Assembly: GCA_013398275.1 (NCBI GenBank)
Contig: VZSE01009483.1
Coordinates: 710,879-774,878 of the forward strand
Reading direction: 5' to 3'
Length of the DNA stretch: 64,000 nucleotides
Origin: Promerops cafer
Taxonomy: Eukaryota > Chordata > Aves > Passeriformes > Nectariniidae
Positions within the stretch are counted from its first letter, which is position 1, and each line of letters begins with the position of its first letter. The position numbers and the translations under genes are program-made. A model generated the notes under the pieces. The model was not told the origin of the DNA and did not search any database. It saw only the letters and a list, made by a program, of their open reading frames with translations. Positions 1-12,115 of this stretch are shown in pieces.

Positions 1-3000
1 GGGGATTTTGCAGTGTAGCTCTCACTGATTTGAGTGTGCTGTTGTATATCTGTCATCTTTGTAAGTTACATTTTGACAAGCTGCCTGTCAAGTGATTGTT
101 CTAAAATCAGCAAAAGAAGGACAGAATCTCTCCCCTGCAATTTTTGTGAGTCTATTAGCTGAGCTTCTCTCTGCAGCCCTTGCTGTGCTCTGTAACAAGG
201 CAGGGTGGTTTCACGGTTCAGCAGTCAAGGCTTGACTTTGGCACAGAATTCCCATGCAACATTTGGCAGCATCCTTCATCTCAGTAAGGTGCTTAGGACT
301 ACACACCTACCTCACTGGGACCCTTAAGTGGCAAAGTCTAGGCAGGTACATGGGTACCTAGATGAGGTGAGCGAATAGAACTTTATTTCAGTGCTCTTTG
401 AGTAAAATAAAAAAAGTAATATTTTCTTCTGCCTTTGGCCTTGGTGCTGCAAAAATACGATCACCTGCTCTCTGTTTTGCACTCTGTTGTCAACAACACA
501 ATGTCTGTGCTCTGCTCATGATAAAACAAGTAAGGAGATAGTGACAGGATTGGGGAATTAGACTTAGGGCAGTGATACATCCCATGGTGTGTTTTTGTTG
601 TTCTTAACACACTAGCATACTCAGCTCAATTAGGATCTCTGCCCTACTTCACCATTAATAAACATATCATAAAAAAATAACATCCATACTGTTATCTTGG
701 GCACTCCCCAATACCTAAGATATCCCACAATATATGAATATGAATAGAATCCATTTGTAATGGTTTTAGAAATTAAATACAGTGAAGCTATACCAGAGTC
801 CTTTACAAATTATTCTGGAAATTGATTACATTTTATATAAATTAATTTCCTTTCCACATGCATTCATCCACCCCCTTCCCAGTAATTTGTATCATATATT
901 ACTTCATGGCATATTTTAAGAATGAGGCAATCTAGCAAAGGGGTGTAATTAGGTTTACAGGCCCTGCTTTGGCAGCTGATGTTGACTGGCAAAAGAAAAT
1001 AGAAATGCAAATCAGGCCTGTAGAGTTCTAAGGCAGATGTGTTATCATCGGTGCTGTGCAAGCTGCAGGAGTGGAGTGAGCCTGGCTTGGGGCAGCAGAA
1101 GCCTGGGGCAGCCTGCAGGTCATGCACAGGGACTGTGCTAAATGGGAGAAGGAGGCTTTTAGTGCATTTACCTTTACTTCTTTCATCAGACAAAACCTGT
1201 TAAAGTGATGTATAGGTGTAACTGCTTGCAAAGCAGGTTATCTCACATACAGTGCTGTTCCTTTTCTTTTCCTAATTGTTTTGGGCTTGGAAAAAGGCAA
1301 AAATTACCTGCATGCAAGCCAAGGCTATGAACTGGCTTTTGAGCTTCAAATCATCAAGCCAAAATCTGTGTTGGGTACCCACTGGGCACACTGCCACATA
1401 CAGGGTGAATTTACAGAGAGCAGTGTCTGTAACCCCACAGTTCACTGCCACATGCTGTGCTGTCCTCCCTCCCTTCACTTCCCTGCAGCGGGATACTGCT
1501 GAGCTGGACATGCTGTCCCTTCTGGAGGCAGCAAGGAGCAGCTGCCCAGCTCCACCAGTGTGCACCACGGTTAGACAGCAGTGTAGGTGCTGACAGGCTG
1601 GCCTGACTGACAGCTGGCCCCCATGGCAAGTAAGTAGCTGTGTGGACACCAAATGTGGTGGTGTAATTGCATCAACTGTCCTTGATGGTTAAAAAAGTAC
1701 AGGAGAATTTTCTATGTGGAAGAAATGCAGTGTTTCTGTTGCCTCTGCTGTAGCCTTTCAGCATGTAACAGGAAGGGTCACCTACCAGTTAAACATAGCC
1801 ATTAAATTATGCTCATGAGCACATTGTTAAATAGAGATGAAGATTTATTTAGAAGTTTCTGATTAGTTTCAGTGAGAGGAAATGCCATTTCCATGGCTGG
1901 GACACTAACTATGAATAGACATTCCCTTCATGTAAAATATGAACAGAAGAGGTGGCTGCTGTGAGCTCTGAACAAAATTTTCCAACAGACTGGTATTACT
2001 TTTTTCTGATTCTGGCTTAGAATCCACCAGAGCAAGGCCATGAGGTTTTTGTATGGAAGTAGTTCTGCAGACCAATAATTGGCACCTGTCTTGGCTGAGA
2101 GGAGTCTGACCTTCTCCTAGTATTATAACTTTGCACAGGTTCAAGGGAAGAAAGTGTACATCCACCCCTTCTCATCTCCTCTTCAGCTTAAGACTTCTCA
2201 ACACCCTTAAAAAGGGATATGAAAAGGATGAGTTTTCCTGTTTTTCAGTGAATGTTAGTTTTTAAGTGACAGGGCATTTCATTGCCACACATCAGTTGTT
2301 GGTTTCTGCCCTGGTATGCTGAAGAACACTGGCTAAGATTTCCTTCCTGTCCCAGGAGAGATCTGCAGTTACTTGCAATGACTCCTTGTTCACATTCTCA
2401 GTTTGAGACATTGCTGTTAAGGGGGGAACAATCAGTAAGAGACTGAGAAGAGTTCCTAATTTTAAGACCTTTTTTTATTCACTTCTGCTATTCCTTGTTC
2501 CCCAAAACAGCGTCTTAATTTTTGCTTCCACTGAGATCTACAGGGTTTACAGAAAAAAACAGCAGTATGTATTTGCCATTGTGTCACTAGAACACTGGCA
2601 AACCTTAGTTTGTGAAGCAAACCTTATTCAGGTGCTAATATCCAGCTCATCTGAAGGGAAAAAATGTCATTTTGAAAGTTACAGGTCAGTTATGTTCTCC
2701 CAAAATATGATGTGTCAAGTAAAGCCTTAGACACTGCCAGACTTACATTTCTTGAAGCTTTGGACCGCTTAAAATGTATATCCTCATTATTTTTTATGAA
2801 AAGCATTTTTCTTCAGGCTTTCACATTCATATGTTCACATTTTGAGTTAAACTGTAACTTTTCATCCTGTAAGCATCTAATGAAAAGACTTCCACCCATT
2901 CCCAAAGGGAGCATGATCTGGAATGGAATGACGTATAATGAAAATCACTCTTTGAGCTAAAACCCCAATTCTAATAAAGTATAGGAGAGAATAAAGTATT

Positions 3001-3863
3001 GGAGAGAAAAATCTGGTATTGTACCACAATCCTTAATTCTGCAAGCCTTGGTTCTGGCCTCCACAACAGCAGAAAGTAAAATGTTTGGAAGAACCTGCTA
3101 ATTAAAATGTGCATGGGGTAGGCAAGCAACTAAATCAATGCTGATTGGCTTTGAAAACACCTCAGAAAGGAAAAATCTATCAGAATAAGTTCTTCCCAGT
3201 TAGCACTTCTGTCATAAACAGTCCACACTCCTCTTCTCTTTAGCAGTAATCCATGCTGTTAATACGACTCCACACTGGCTGATGTTGAGAAAGGTCATAT
3301 TAAAAACCCCTTTTTGTGTCCCAGTACCAGTATTTTCCTTCTCTCCACGCTCCAAACGAGAGTTTCAGTTAGTACGCCTCCGTGGATATCTGATAAGTTA
3401 CAACAGAGACAAGCAGAGCCCATCAGTGTGCTGGCAGCTTGCTGAAATGCCATCTGGCAGGCATTGATTAAAGGGCAGGCACCATCCCTGGGCCCTGGTC
3501 AGCAAGTGCTTGGAGTGAGGACACTGATGGTACTCCTGCACTGTGGACAAGAGAGCAAAGGCAGTGGCTTTTCCTGGTCTGAAAATGCCCCACCCCAATA
3601 GCTGATTCTCTGGTGTTACTTGTGGGGAGAGTCTCCCACATGGTCAGGAGAGCTAGGATGGCCCTGGACAGCATGCTGAGGTGAGGGCACTGGATTTGCA
3701 CCTGTGGGTGGAAAACAAGTTACTTAGCAGAGTGCAGCTCTGTGTGAAGTCAGCAGGCTGAGGTTTGCCATCCTGCACTTGGTGGAGAGTGCTGACACTG
3801 CTCCAGCAGTGCAGGGCAGATCCTGGTGATCCTCTTCAGGTCATGAGTAAGGCAACACATTCT

Positions 3864-3888
3864 ACACACACACGCACACACACACACG
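3864..3888. repeat. (CA)n microsatellite
   Basis: An interrupted CA dinucleotide run (one CG interruption) in the intron before ARHGAP20 exon 4044-4222. It is short and probably polymorphic, with no other feature attached. Confidence 0.85.
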
Positions 3889-4043
3889 GGCGTGTACATG
3901 GTGGATTAGGCTTAGCTGGATGCAAGGAGTTGGTTGAGTTCATGACATTTTTTCCTTTGAAACCATAGCAACCACCAAAACCCAAATACTGGAACTAGAA
4001 TTGAAATGCATTTCTCATAATAAACACCTTTCTCTTTCCCCAG

Positions 4044-4222
4044 ACTTAAGCCAAAAGTCATTTAAAAGGAAAAGATCTATCATAAATTGGGCTTTTTGGC
4101 GTGGCCCAGGCACTCACTTGGACAATGCACCCCTCTCCTCAACATCTGCTGCTCCTGGGAAGCTCTTTGGCCTCTTACTAACAAGCATCTGTGAGGATGA
4201 CAACCTGCCCAAACCCCTCTTG
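4044..4222 (+). CDS. ARHGAP20: ARHGAP20 exon: RA-RhoGAP linker and start of RhoGAP
   Basis: The acceptor is a pyrimidine tract ending in cccag, and the donor is TTG|gtgagt. The exon enters with two bases of a split codon and leaves in phase 0. It encodes a basic stretch, KSFKRKRSIINWAFWRG, then a Ser/Pro-rich linker and the RhoGAP entry ICEDDNLPKPLL. The basic linker and the NLPKP motif are characteristic of this gene. No further exon is recognisable upstream, so positions 1-4043 are read as intron. Confidence 0.93.
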
Positions 4223-7200
4223 GTGAGTCCCAGGCTCAGGGTTGGGTCTTACAGTGGTGGAATTTCTCTGTGTAGTAAATGAGGATATATTTGTACATGG
4301 GACATTGAAATTACCCAAGCAAAGAAACCAGAAAGATTTCCATAGGGAAACCTCATTTGTGGTTCCCAGCAAGAACTTTGGTTTTTAACATATACTGTGG
4401 TCAGGCCCAGGTAATGACAGCTTGAGAAATGCATGTGATCAGTCTGCTGCTCTGGGCTATTTCTCCTTTATAGCCCATGCTGTAAGGCTGGTTTCCTAAT
4501 CCTCACTTACACAGTGTAAATAAATGCCACATTCACACATACTTTTTAAACCCCTCCCAAGATCTCTGTAAAATCCCCACATCCATAAAAGTCTCATCTA
4601 CTGTCCCATATAGGCAGCCCACGCATGCATAAAAATGCCACCTGCCCATAATTAGGCAATTTCAGAGCCTTTCTTGAAGTCATTCCAGGGCAAGCAAGCA
4701 CTCTTGAGTCCTCATTTTTGGTCTGACAGCACCACTGCAAAAAGTAGGTGGGAATGTGGAGGCTACAGTAGCATCTTTTCATCCTGTCTTGAGGGAGCTC
4801 TGGTGCTGTGGGTGCTCTCAAAACCAGCCTAGGACCATGAAAAAGGTTGTCCTAGAGCCCATTCCTAGGCATAATGAAGTCATGTGTGGCATCTTTAGTC
4901 ATTAGAAGGCCTTGTTGTCAGCACAGCAGATGAAGTATGTACAGAGTGGGAATGAGCCCTACAGGATTTGGTCCTTCATCGTAACGGCCTGACTTCTGGC
5001 TGGAAGAAATTGCCAGAACCCCACTGAAATCAGTGGGGTCACACCAGTTTACAGGATGAGATGTTTTGTCTCCTAAGCTGGTGCTTGATGTGCTCCTTTA
5101 TCACTGCCTGAATAGTGAATCATACCAGGATTTTTCAGGTCTTTTAATAGTGTTTTCTTTTGAAGGAAAAGTGTGCATTTTCACTATTTAGGTTATTTAA
5201 ATAAACCCTCCAGAGATGGACTCTTTATGACTATGATCACCTGATCCCTCCTTCTCTCTGTTTAAGACATGAGCCAATGATGCATTTCAGAAATTTCTCC
5301 AGAACATAAATATTAGTAAATATTTATTTGAAAAAATCCCCAGGTTACTAAGCATAGAATCACAGCTTGGTAGACTTCGTGCTTTGAATTTTAAACATTG
5401 TGTTTATGCCACAAAATATAACTTAGTTCTGAATTCATTTCTATTCTCCAGCATCTCTGGAGAATAGAATACTGGGGGACTGAATAGGATCTACCTGCAA
5501 GAGAAAGAAAATATCAGGGATGAATGCTGCAGGCATGCTGGATAACTGCTTCAGAGCTTCCAGCTTGCTTTCACAGCTGAAGGGCTCTTTTTTAGCCATT
5601 GCCACACTGAATTGTCTTGCACCATAGCTTCATTCATGTAATTTCATCTGGGTTTGTTAGTTTAATAGGGGTTTCCCATTTTTATCTTGTGAATATTTTG
5701 TTAAAAATGTATTTTCAAAGGGCTTGTTCATGTGCTAACCTCCTGTGCTGTGGGAGTCAGCGTGTTTTGATGGGAGAGCTCTAAATTCCTGCAAAGAGAA
5801 TGAAAATGCTGACATGAGTCCTGCTGCCATGAAGATGCTCCTCCAAAGCATCTGCACTTACATGAATTCTTGATCTTGGACTTCTGCAAGAGTGAGAAAG
5901 AAACATTAAAGAATAAAAGCAAAAGTAATAGCTTCCATTAGACTTACTTGCTCTGCTGTGTGGCAGGAAGACCTACCTTACTTTCCTTACTAGGAAAGTC
6001 CCCAAACTCCATTCTTTATCCATTACTGTTCACTAATTCAGTTTAATGGTGATGGACCAGTGTCCCAGGACCCCCCCGTGTCCCTTTTCTTGCCATCATT
6101 TCTGATAACTTGGTCCTCAGGCCACTGCGTGCATACACGCAATCCCAGAGTCTGTCTGCACGTGTTTCCCCTTTTGAAGAGATAAACATGACAAATTCTA
6201 CATTGCTTGGAGCAGGCCTGCAAGAGCTGACCTGCATGTCTGAGATGGCCCACAGGAGACTGCAGAGAACTAAGCATCTGGCAAATATCCTGAGCATATT
6301 ATCTCAGGAGAAGTTTCAGCATTTCCTTTTCTCCTTGTTTTGCTCTATTATTTACCAGAAAAAATCAGTCCCTCCTGTTTATTTTAAAAGCTGGGCAGGA
6401 ATCTGCTTGTTTTCCCTTCTCTGTAATAAGCTGCCCACGTGTTTAATCCTCTGCAGCCTCACTGGCTTCAGGGGAGCCACAAGCTGAGCTTTATCCCCCT
6501 TGGAGTGACCTCCCAAGCAGGAGCACCTTGCCTCAGAGTTGGTCCTGATGACAGACCTGAGCTGCTTGCAGTCTGATACCACTCACAAGCAGCAAAGGGG
6601 ATAAAAACCTGACTCTGATCTGCTGTAGAAGTGCAGATATGTATTACCAAACAAAGCACTTTCTAGTTTAGATAAAAATCTCATTTTTTTTCAGATATCA
6701 ACAGTGAAACAATTCTATCTGTGGTTGGTGGGAATATTAACTACAATGGTGAGCAGTGAGGGTCTCATATCTTTCTGCAAAGCAGTGTCTGGCTGAGGCC
6801 ACTGTCAAATGCAGAGCTTTGAATTAGACCACTCTCCTTTTCCCATACCACAACGTTTATATATTCAGATGACATGGCTGAAACTTGCAGGGGTCCTGGA
6901 AGGTCATGCAGAAAGTTAGTGCTCAGCAGTGGCAGCACAGTATTTCTGAAGGGATGTTTTGCAAAACGAGAGCCCCAAATCACAGCTTTGCTGTGCAGTT
7001 TGGCATAGTTTGGAGGGTGAGCCTTGACTTGTGTTTGATTTCTGATACTTTTTAGGACTAAAAGGTTTTCAGCTGGGGAAAAAATGGCAAAACTACATTT
7101 TAGTGGCACAGGACAATAAAATATATTTATGAGAAATCCTCTTTGCCTTTTTAATTTTTTTAGGATATGCTTTCCCTCCTTTACCAAGAGGGGCCTTCTA

Positions 7201-10200
7201 CCAAGGGTATTTTCAGACGCTCTGGAAGTGCAAAAACGTTCAAAGAGCTAAAGGAGAAGCTTGATTCAGGCACTGAAGTGGACCTGGCTCGTGAATCCAT
7301 ATTTGTGACAGCATCTTTGTTTAAGGTACGTGAAGAATGTTCCTGTCTCTTTTTTGGGTGAGAGCAGCACAAATCCTGTGCACAACCAGGGAGGGCTTTT
7401 CTCCAGGGACAGGCCCAAAGAGGAATTGGTGGCCTGAATTAACAAGAATGGTCTGGCACATTAACCTTGTGAGGATGTCCAAAGGAGGCTACCACTGCAT
7501 TAGGATGAGGAAGAGGAGTAGCCAGCTTGTTTTGCTGACAGCTTTCCTGAGGTCTCTGCTACAGCCTGGTCCTGTTACTCTCTGCATATGAAATACTAAA
7601 AGGCATGTTGGCAGACCTGTCTCCTTACACATCAGTGCTACCCTACACTGCAGATCCTAGTGAGTTTATAGTGTTGCCATAAATATTTGGGTTATTTCTT
7701 CCATGCATTATCTTTTGTTACAGTCTTGTATGTCAAAACCAATGTTCCTTGTGAAAAAAAAAGCATCATAGCTTCCCTCACCCTAGCTATTTTGGGAGGC
7801 TAGGATTTGGCCTTCTTCCTAAACTGCAACAGTTTCTCTGCCCACCGTTGAGGTGTTAAGAAAGAGCAATAGCAAGACTATCAAGGACTAGTTTAAGTAC
7901 TCCATTGATTAGGGGAAGGAAGGTAGGGGTGCCTTGGAGTGCTTATGGTCTGGAAGTATTTGAGCTTGTCAGCTGAGGAGAAGAAACAGGGACTACAGAT
8001 GAAGTTAAGTGACAAGTAAAGACAGACGTTATGCAACATCAAAATAATTGGTCTCACTGCAGATTTTTTAGTTCAGCAATATCAGATGAATCATTCAAAT
8101 ACCTCTATTTTGACAGGAAAGGCTGGAAAATATTCACTTTAATCATAATCTAAAGTGCCTCTATCTCAGATGATTATCTTATGATTTTGGTGGTTGTGTG
8201 TAACAATATACTTGCCAGCGAGTGCTGTCCCATGGATACATCCTCTTCTATCTGTCTTATTCTTACTCCCTCACATGCCCCAGAACAGCTGCTCACATGT
8301 TTCGTTCTTCTTTTCTCTTGATAAGGATTTTCTTCGCAACATCCCAGGCAGTATTTTATCATCTGAGCTGTGTGATAAGTGGGTCTCTGTGCTGGATCAA
8401 GGAAATAATGAAGAGAAGATAAAAAGCATTCAGAGGTGGTTATTTATACTCTCTACATTCTTTTCCTATAAATGTATATTCCAGAATGCAGAATCACAAG
8501 TATTCAACTTACAATTATTTTTTTTTTAACAAGAACAAGAACATCTCTTTGACACCCTCTCTCATTTAATTAGTAGACCATGTTACACTGATTCTATATT
8601 TCCATTATCTTGACTTGTGTGTATCTGTGGAAGGTGGTTGCTAATGTGAAGAATTCTGTTTTTGTATGTTTTCAGGTTAATAGAGCATCTCCCCAGAGCT
8701 AATGTTGTTCTCTTACGTTACATCTTTGGAGTACTGCATGGGATAGAAATGCGATCTGAAGAGAACCAGATGAATGCCTTTAATCTAGCTGTCTGCATTG
8801 CACCTAGCCTGCTCTGGCCTCCTGTATCCTCCACTCCTGATATAGAAAGTGAATTTATTAAAAAGGTAAGAAACACTTCAGTGTAGCAGAAAACCAAACC
8901 AACCTTCATCCCATTCAACCAGGCTGTTGGTTGCAAACATGAGAACACTCAGTACCTCTTCAAATCAGGACTTGTCCTCTTATCAGGGCTCCAGCAGCAT
9001 TCATCAATCCATTCTCATAACCTTCCTGGAAGAAGGGGAGACAGGTGATAAAGTGATGCCCAGTGTATCAGCAAAATGCTTCTCTCATCAAGAAGATCTC
9101 TGGTTGTGGTGACCTCGGAACAGGACTGAGTAGAATGGAAAAGATGTTTACAAGGATCTGTACCAGGACAGTTTAGTAGTTTCTGGCTGCCTTCAGGGAT
9201 GACAGTTTGCTCCTCTTCCTCATCTGTATGGTGAGCTTGTCCTGAGTTGAATAACAGAAGATCTGACATCTCTCTCCCATTGCTTTGTTGCAGATTTCTA
9301 GTCTAGTACAGTTCCTCATTGAGAATTGCTGCAGGATTTTTGGAGATGAAATTACCTCCCTCTTTGGAGAAATACTGATGACATGCAAGAGAGAGAACAG
9401 CTCAGGTAATGCAGATTGATGTTTTGATCCCATTAAGACAGCTAAACTCAGCCAGGCAAAAGATTGGTATATTCCATGGAAGAATGCTGTTCCTTCTTCA
9501 TGTGGTGTTCCCAGATACTGCTGTTCTCTTTCCATTCAATTTCCCAAAGAATTGGTCATAATCACTGATTCAGCTTACCATAGACCTGGATCATATCACA
9601 AAATGCTTTCATAAAGATTCTTGCTCTTACACCAGTCATCTGAACCGCTACGGTTAAAAAAGGAGGGAGGGGAAACAAGAAAAGATAAAAAGAAAAAATC
9701 TAGAGAAGGTTTCCTCTCAAATCTAGAATTTTTGCATCAGCCTGTGTTTTCCCAAAGTATCAGGACGTCAATGATCAACAATGGTCATAATACAGCTGTC
9801 ACACTAAGAGGTTAGGGTTGAAAGTGTCTACTCACTATCAAAAGAGAGAGATCTCCAGAGTTTTAGTGGGACATCCAGATTTTGCTGCTAGCACAGAAAA
9901 ATCATGGAACTGGTGACTGAAAGTGTTTGGCAGACTAGTTGACAGAGGTTTCCAAATCATCATTAATGCTTTTTTTCTCTCCAGCCCTCTGATTTTGACT
10001 GGAGTTGTGTGTTTCTCCTTAAAGCATTTCTAAAGCAGCATTTTTGTAAAATAAATTTTGTCACAGGTGGCCTGTACTGAAACTGGTAATGGCACTTGTG
10101 TCAACATGTCTGACTGACTCAGTGTTGCTGTTTCAAACTCCTCATGCTCTGCCTCCAGTGAGACTGGGTAAAATTTGGCCTGCCCCCTCCCCAGGAGTGA

Positions 10201-12068
10201 AACTCATGGGATCTGCTGTGCTGGGATGTGCTGGCGGTGAGAGCTCAGACCCATGACAGGTTACAGCAGCTGAACGAGCTTTCAGGCAGGCACTGAGGCA
10301 TGGTGACTGCCCGTGCATGAACTGTGTCTGCTGCAAATGTGAGATAAGGCAGTTCAGCCTAACCCAGAGCAAAAGAGATTTAATATAATTCCAATTACTG
10401 CAGATACAGGATAAGGCCCAGGTGTGCACTGCTCAGTGCAAATGAGGTGGCTGTTTAAACTGAGCCTAAAACTTCACAGTGTTGCTCTTAAAAATACTGT
10501 ATTTTCTGGAAGAAGTGGAGGTAAGAAGAATGCCCTGCTCTCTTCATTTGTCTAAAAGAAGGAAAGAAAGATTAAATGTTGATTTCAATATCCAATAATG
10601 AAAAGAAAAATTAAATACATTCCCAATTCAATATACGTATGTATGTATGTAAATTATTGTTTACAGTTGGATTAGCTACTATCCACTTAAAAAAGCCAAA
10701 CCAAAGCAAAACCACAGCAAAAACCCCCTAATCCTTATTTGTGCCACTATCCTGTGTTTCTTGACTGAACTGTAGCTTAGTACTCACTTCAGCTTGTCCA
10801 GTTCAAAATTAAGGCAGTAATTTTTTATGAAATTACTAATACTTTCGCTTGAAGAATCTATAAAGGGAAAATGCTCCTGAAAGTAAAGGATACTTGCCAG
10901 AAAAAAAAAAAAAAGAAGCTGCTTGTCAAGAGGGTAGTTCAGTCACTGATGTGTTAACACTTGGTTTGTCCTTGCAGATGTTGCTTCTCTCCATCAGAAT
11001 GACTCTTCCTATGACAGCCTGGAAAATGAGGCAAATGATGAAGCTGACTCTTCCTCCAGTGACTGGATTAAAACCCGTGATCAGGATAACAGAAGCAGGG
11101 AGTCTGTCTTCACTCTGAGCGATGGCGATTCGGAGCAGACGGAGGTGGATGAAATCCAAAGCCAAACCAAACTGAAGCAGTTGGCAATTTCTGCCGACGT
11201 GCACCTGAAGTTTTCCTTGCAAGAAAACTCAAATGAGTCTCCCTACTCCAGTGGTTTCCCCTCAGCAGCTACCTCGGGTGCTCCAAAGACTGTGAGGAGG
11301 CACCGGCGCTCCTCCGAGCCTGCAGTTGGCCTCCAGACCTCCAGTTCCGCCCGCGCCGATGCTGGGCGTGAGAAGGCAACGCGCAAAGCCAGCTGTGATG
11401 TTGTCCTGTCTCATGAAGATGAAGAGTGTCTCTGCCAGCGCCGGTCGTTGCAGGTGGAAAGGCAAAAGATCAGCAATCAGAGCTTGCTTATAGGGATTAA
11501 CGTTGGTAAAAGTAACAACACAAACCAAAATGTTGAAAGGAAGGACCTGTCCCATTGTCTCCTGCCTCCAACGCCAGAGGGATTAAATATTTGCTCAGGT
11601 TTTAGCTCTTTTAGCCAGTCTTCTTCTGGGACACCTCCATCTGTGTCATCAATTTGCTCCCTGGACAGTGCTTTCTCCCAGTTTTCAGACCAGGCTCTAT
11701 TTACCTTCAGTGAAACCTCCTGCCCTTTCGACAGCACTTTCCAGTCGCTAAAGAAACACAAAGACGCTGCTGCTGCTGCTGTGACTGATGACTGTCTGCT
11801 TCCACCCACCATAGTGCCACCATCTCCACAACCTACTGACACTGGGGCTGAGGGGGGCTTGGTGGGGCCCAGCAGCAGGTCAGCACCCCTGAAACCTACT
11901 GATGGAGTCGATGGCTGTTTCACTAAGCCTGACCTTCAGCCACTGCCTCTGAAAGTCACCGGGAGAGACAGACTTGATGATCAAAGAGGAGGTCTAGAAA
12001 AGCATTACAGCAGTCCAAAGTTTGAAGAGACTGACCAAAGCTTTTGGCAGAGGAATCTTAATACTTAA
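4044..12068 (+). CDS. ARHGAP20: Rho GTPase-activating protein 20, 3' part (six exons)
   Basis: This gene encodes a GTPase-activating protein that stimulates GTP hydrolysis by Rho-family GTPases. In the family, PH and Ras-associating domains precede the RhoGAP domain. Six exons join without frame conflict: 4044-4222, 7164-7325, 8326-8435, 8676-8865, 9294-9405 and 10978-12068. Together they give 613 residues and a stop. The RhoGAP domain spans roughly residues 45-235 of the visible part. It shows the arginine-finger segment GIFRRSGS, the KDFLRNIPGSIL helix and the segment MNAFNLAVCIAPSLLWPP. The serine-rich tail contains SSYDSLENE, RRHRRSSEP and SLDSAFSQFSD, all of which match ARHGAP20 as I know it. 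The RhoGAP domain alone could fit other family members, but the tail and the convergent FDX1 neighbour make ARHGAP20 the clear choice. The human protein is about 1190 residues, and the tail here is clearly shorter. The 5' exons were not found between 1 and 4043, so they lie to the left of the window. Confidence 0.95.
7164..7325 (+). CDS. ARHGAP20: ARHGAP20 exon: arginine-finger exon of RhoGAP
   Basis: The exon is 162 nt, phase 0 at both ends, with acceptor ttttttag and donor AAG|gtacgt. It encodes DMLSLLYQEGPSTKG followed by IFRRSGS. The Arg of GIFR is the expected catalytic arginine finger inserted into the GTPase active site. It joins directly to NLPKPLL of the previous exon. Confidence 0.95.
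8326..8435 (+). CDS. ARHGAP20: ARHGAP20 exon: RhoGAP core helix
   Basis: The acceptor is cttgataag and the donor is AG|gtggtt, which is a weak donor. The exon begins in phase 0 and ends with two bases of an Arg codon completed by the next exon. It encodes DFLRNIPGSILSSELCDKW and continues to KIKSIQR. The Lys of the previous exon plus DFLR correspond to the conserved Lys/Arg pair of RhoGAP domains that supports the arginine finger and contacts the GTPase. Confidence 0.94.
8676..8865 (+). CDS. ARHGAP20: ARHGAP20 exon: RhoGAP core, Asn-bearing helix
   Basis: The acceptor is gttttcag and the donor is AAG|gtaaga. The exon encodes LIEHLPRANVVLLRYIFGVL and NQMNAFNLAVCIAPSLLWPP. The Asn in AFNLA occupies the position of the conserved RhoGAP asparagine. 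It ends in phase 0 at FIKK and continues into ISSLVQFLIENC. Confidence 0.95.
9294..9405 (+). CDS. ARHGAP20: ARHGAP20 exon: end of RhoGAP domain
   Basis: The acceptor is tttgttgcag and the donor is CAG|gtaatg. The exon encodes ISSLVQFLIENCCRIFG and DEITSLFGEILMTCKRENSS, the last helices of the RhoGAP domain. It leaves one base (G) that completes an Asp codon with the next exon. Confidence 0.94.
10633..10651. repeat. (GTAT)n short tandem repeat
   Basis: About four GTAT units in the last ARHGAP20 intron. A poly(A) run follows further on (10901-10915). Neither disrupts the splice signals of the terminal exon. Confidence 0.75.
10978..12068 (+). CDS. ARHGAP20: ARHGAP20 terminal exon: serine-rich tail and stop
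   Basis: The acceptor is gtccttgcag. The exon carries 362 codons of a low-complexity, Ser/Pro-rich and probably disordered tail, ending in TAA at 12066-12068. Landmarks in order are NDSSYDSLENE, ESVFTLSDGDSEQTE, the basic phospho-site-like RRHRRSSEP, SCDVVLSHEDEECL, QSLLIGINVGKSNNTNQN, SLDSAFSQFSD and EKHYSSPKFEE. A (GCT)5 run encodes five alanines near 11766-11780. The human last exon is, from memory, some 250 or more residues longer and has two RRHRRCSEP-type modules, where only one is present here. An AATAAA begins at the base after the stop. Confidence 0.95.
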
Positions 12069-12115
12069 AATAAACACCATAAAGAAAATGCCTTTGGTGT
12101 TGATGTGTGTTCATT
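12069..12115 (+). terminator. ARHGAP20: Candidate proximal ARHGAP20 polyadenylation signal
   Basis: The hexamer AATAAA at 12069-12074 abuts the stop codon. A GT-rich stretch (tttggtgttgatgtgtgtt, around 12092-12110) follows at the distance expected of a downstream element. If used, the 3' UTR would be only about 20 nt. A second AATAAA at 12236-12241 is an alternative. Usage cannot be decided from sequence. Confidence 0.45.

Noticed and set aside
3282..3467. Possible upstream ARHGAP20 exon (61-codon frame with basic residues)
   Set aside because: The translation does not match the PH or Ras-associating regions of the family, and no suitable acceptor/donor pair with the needed phase was found.
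5350..5375. catagaatcacagcttgg, resembling a CR1 3' terminus
   Set aside because: The match is too short, and the flanking sequence does not continue into CR1.
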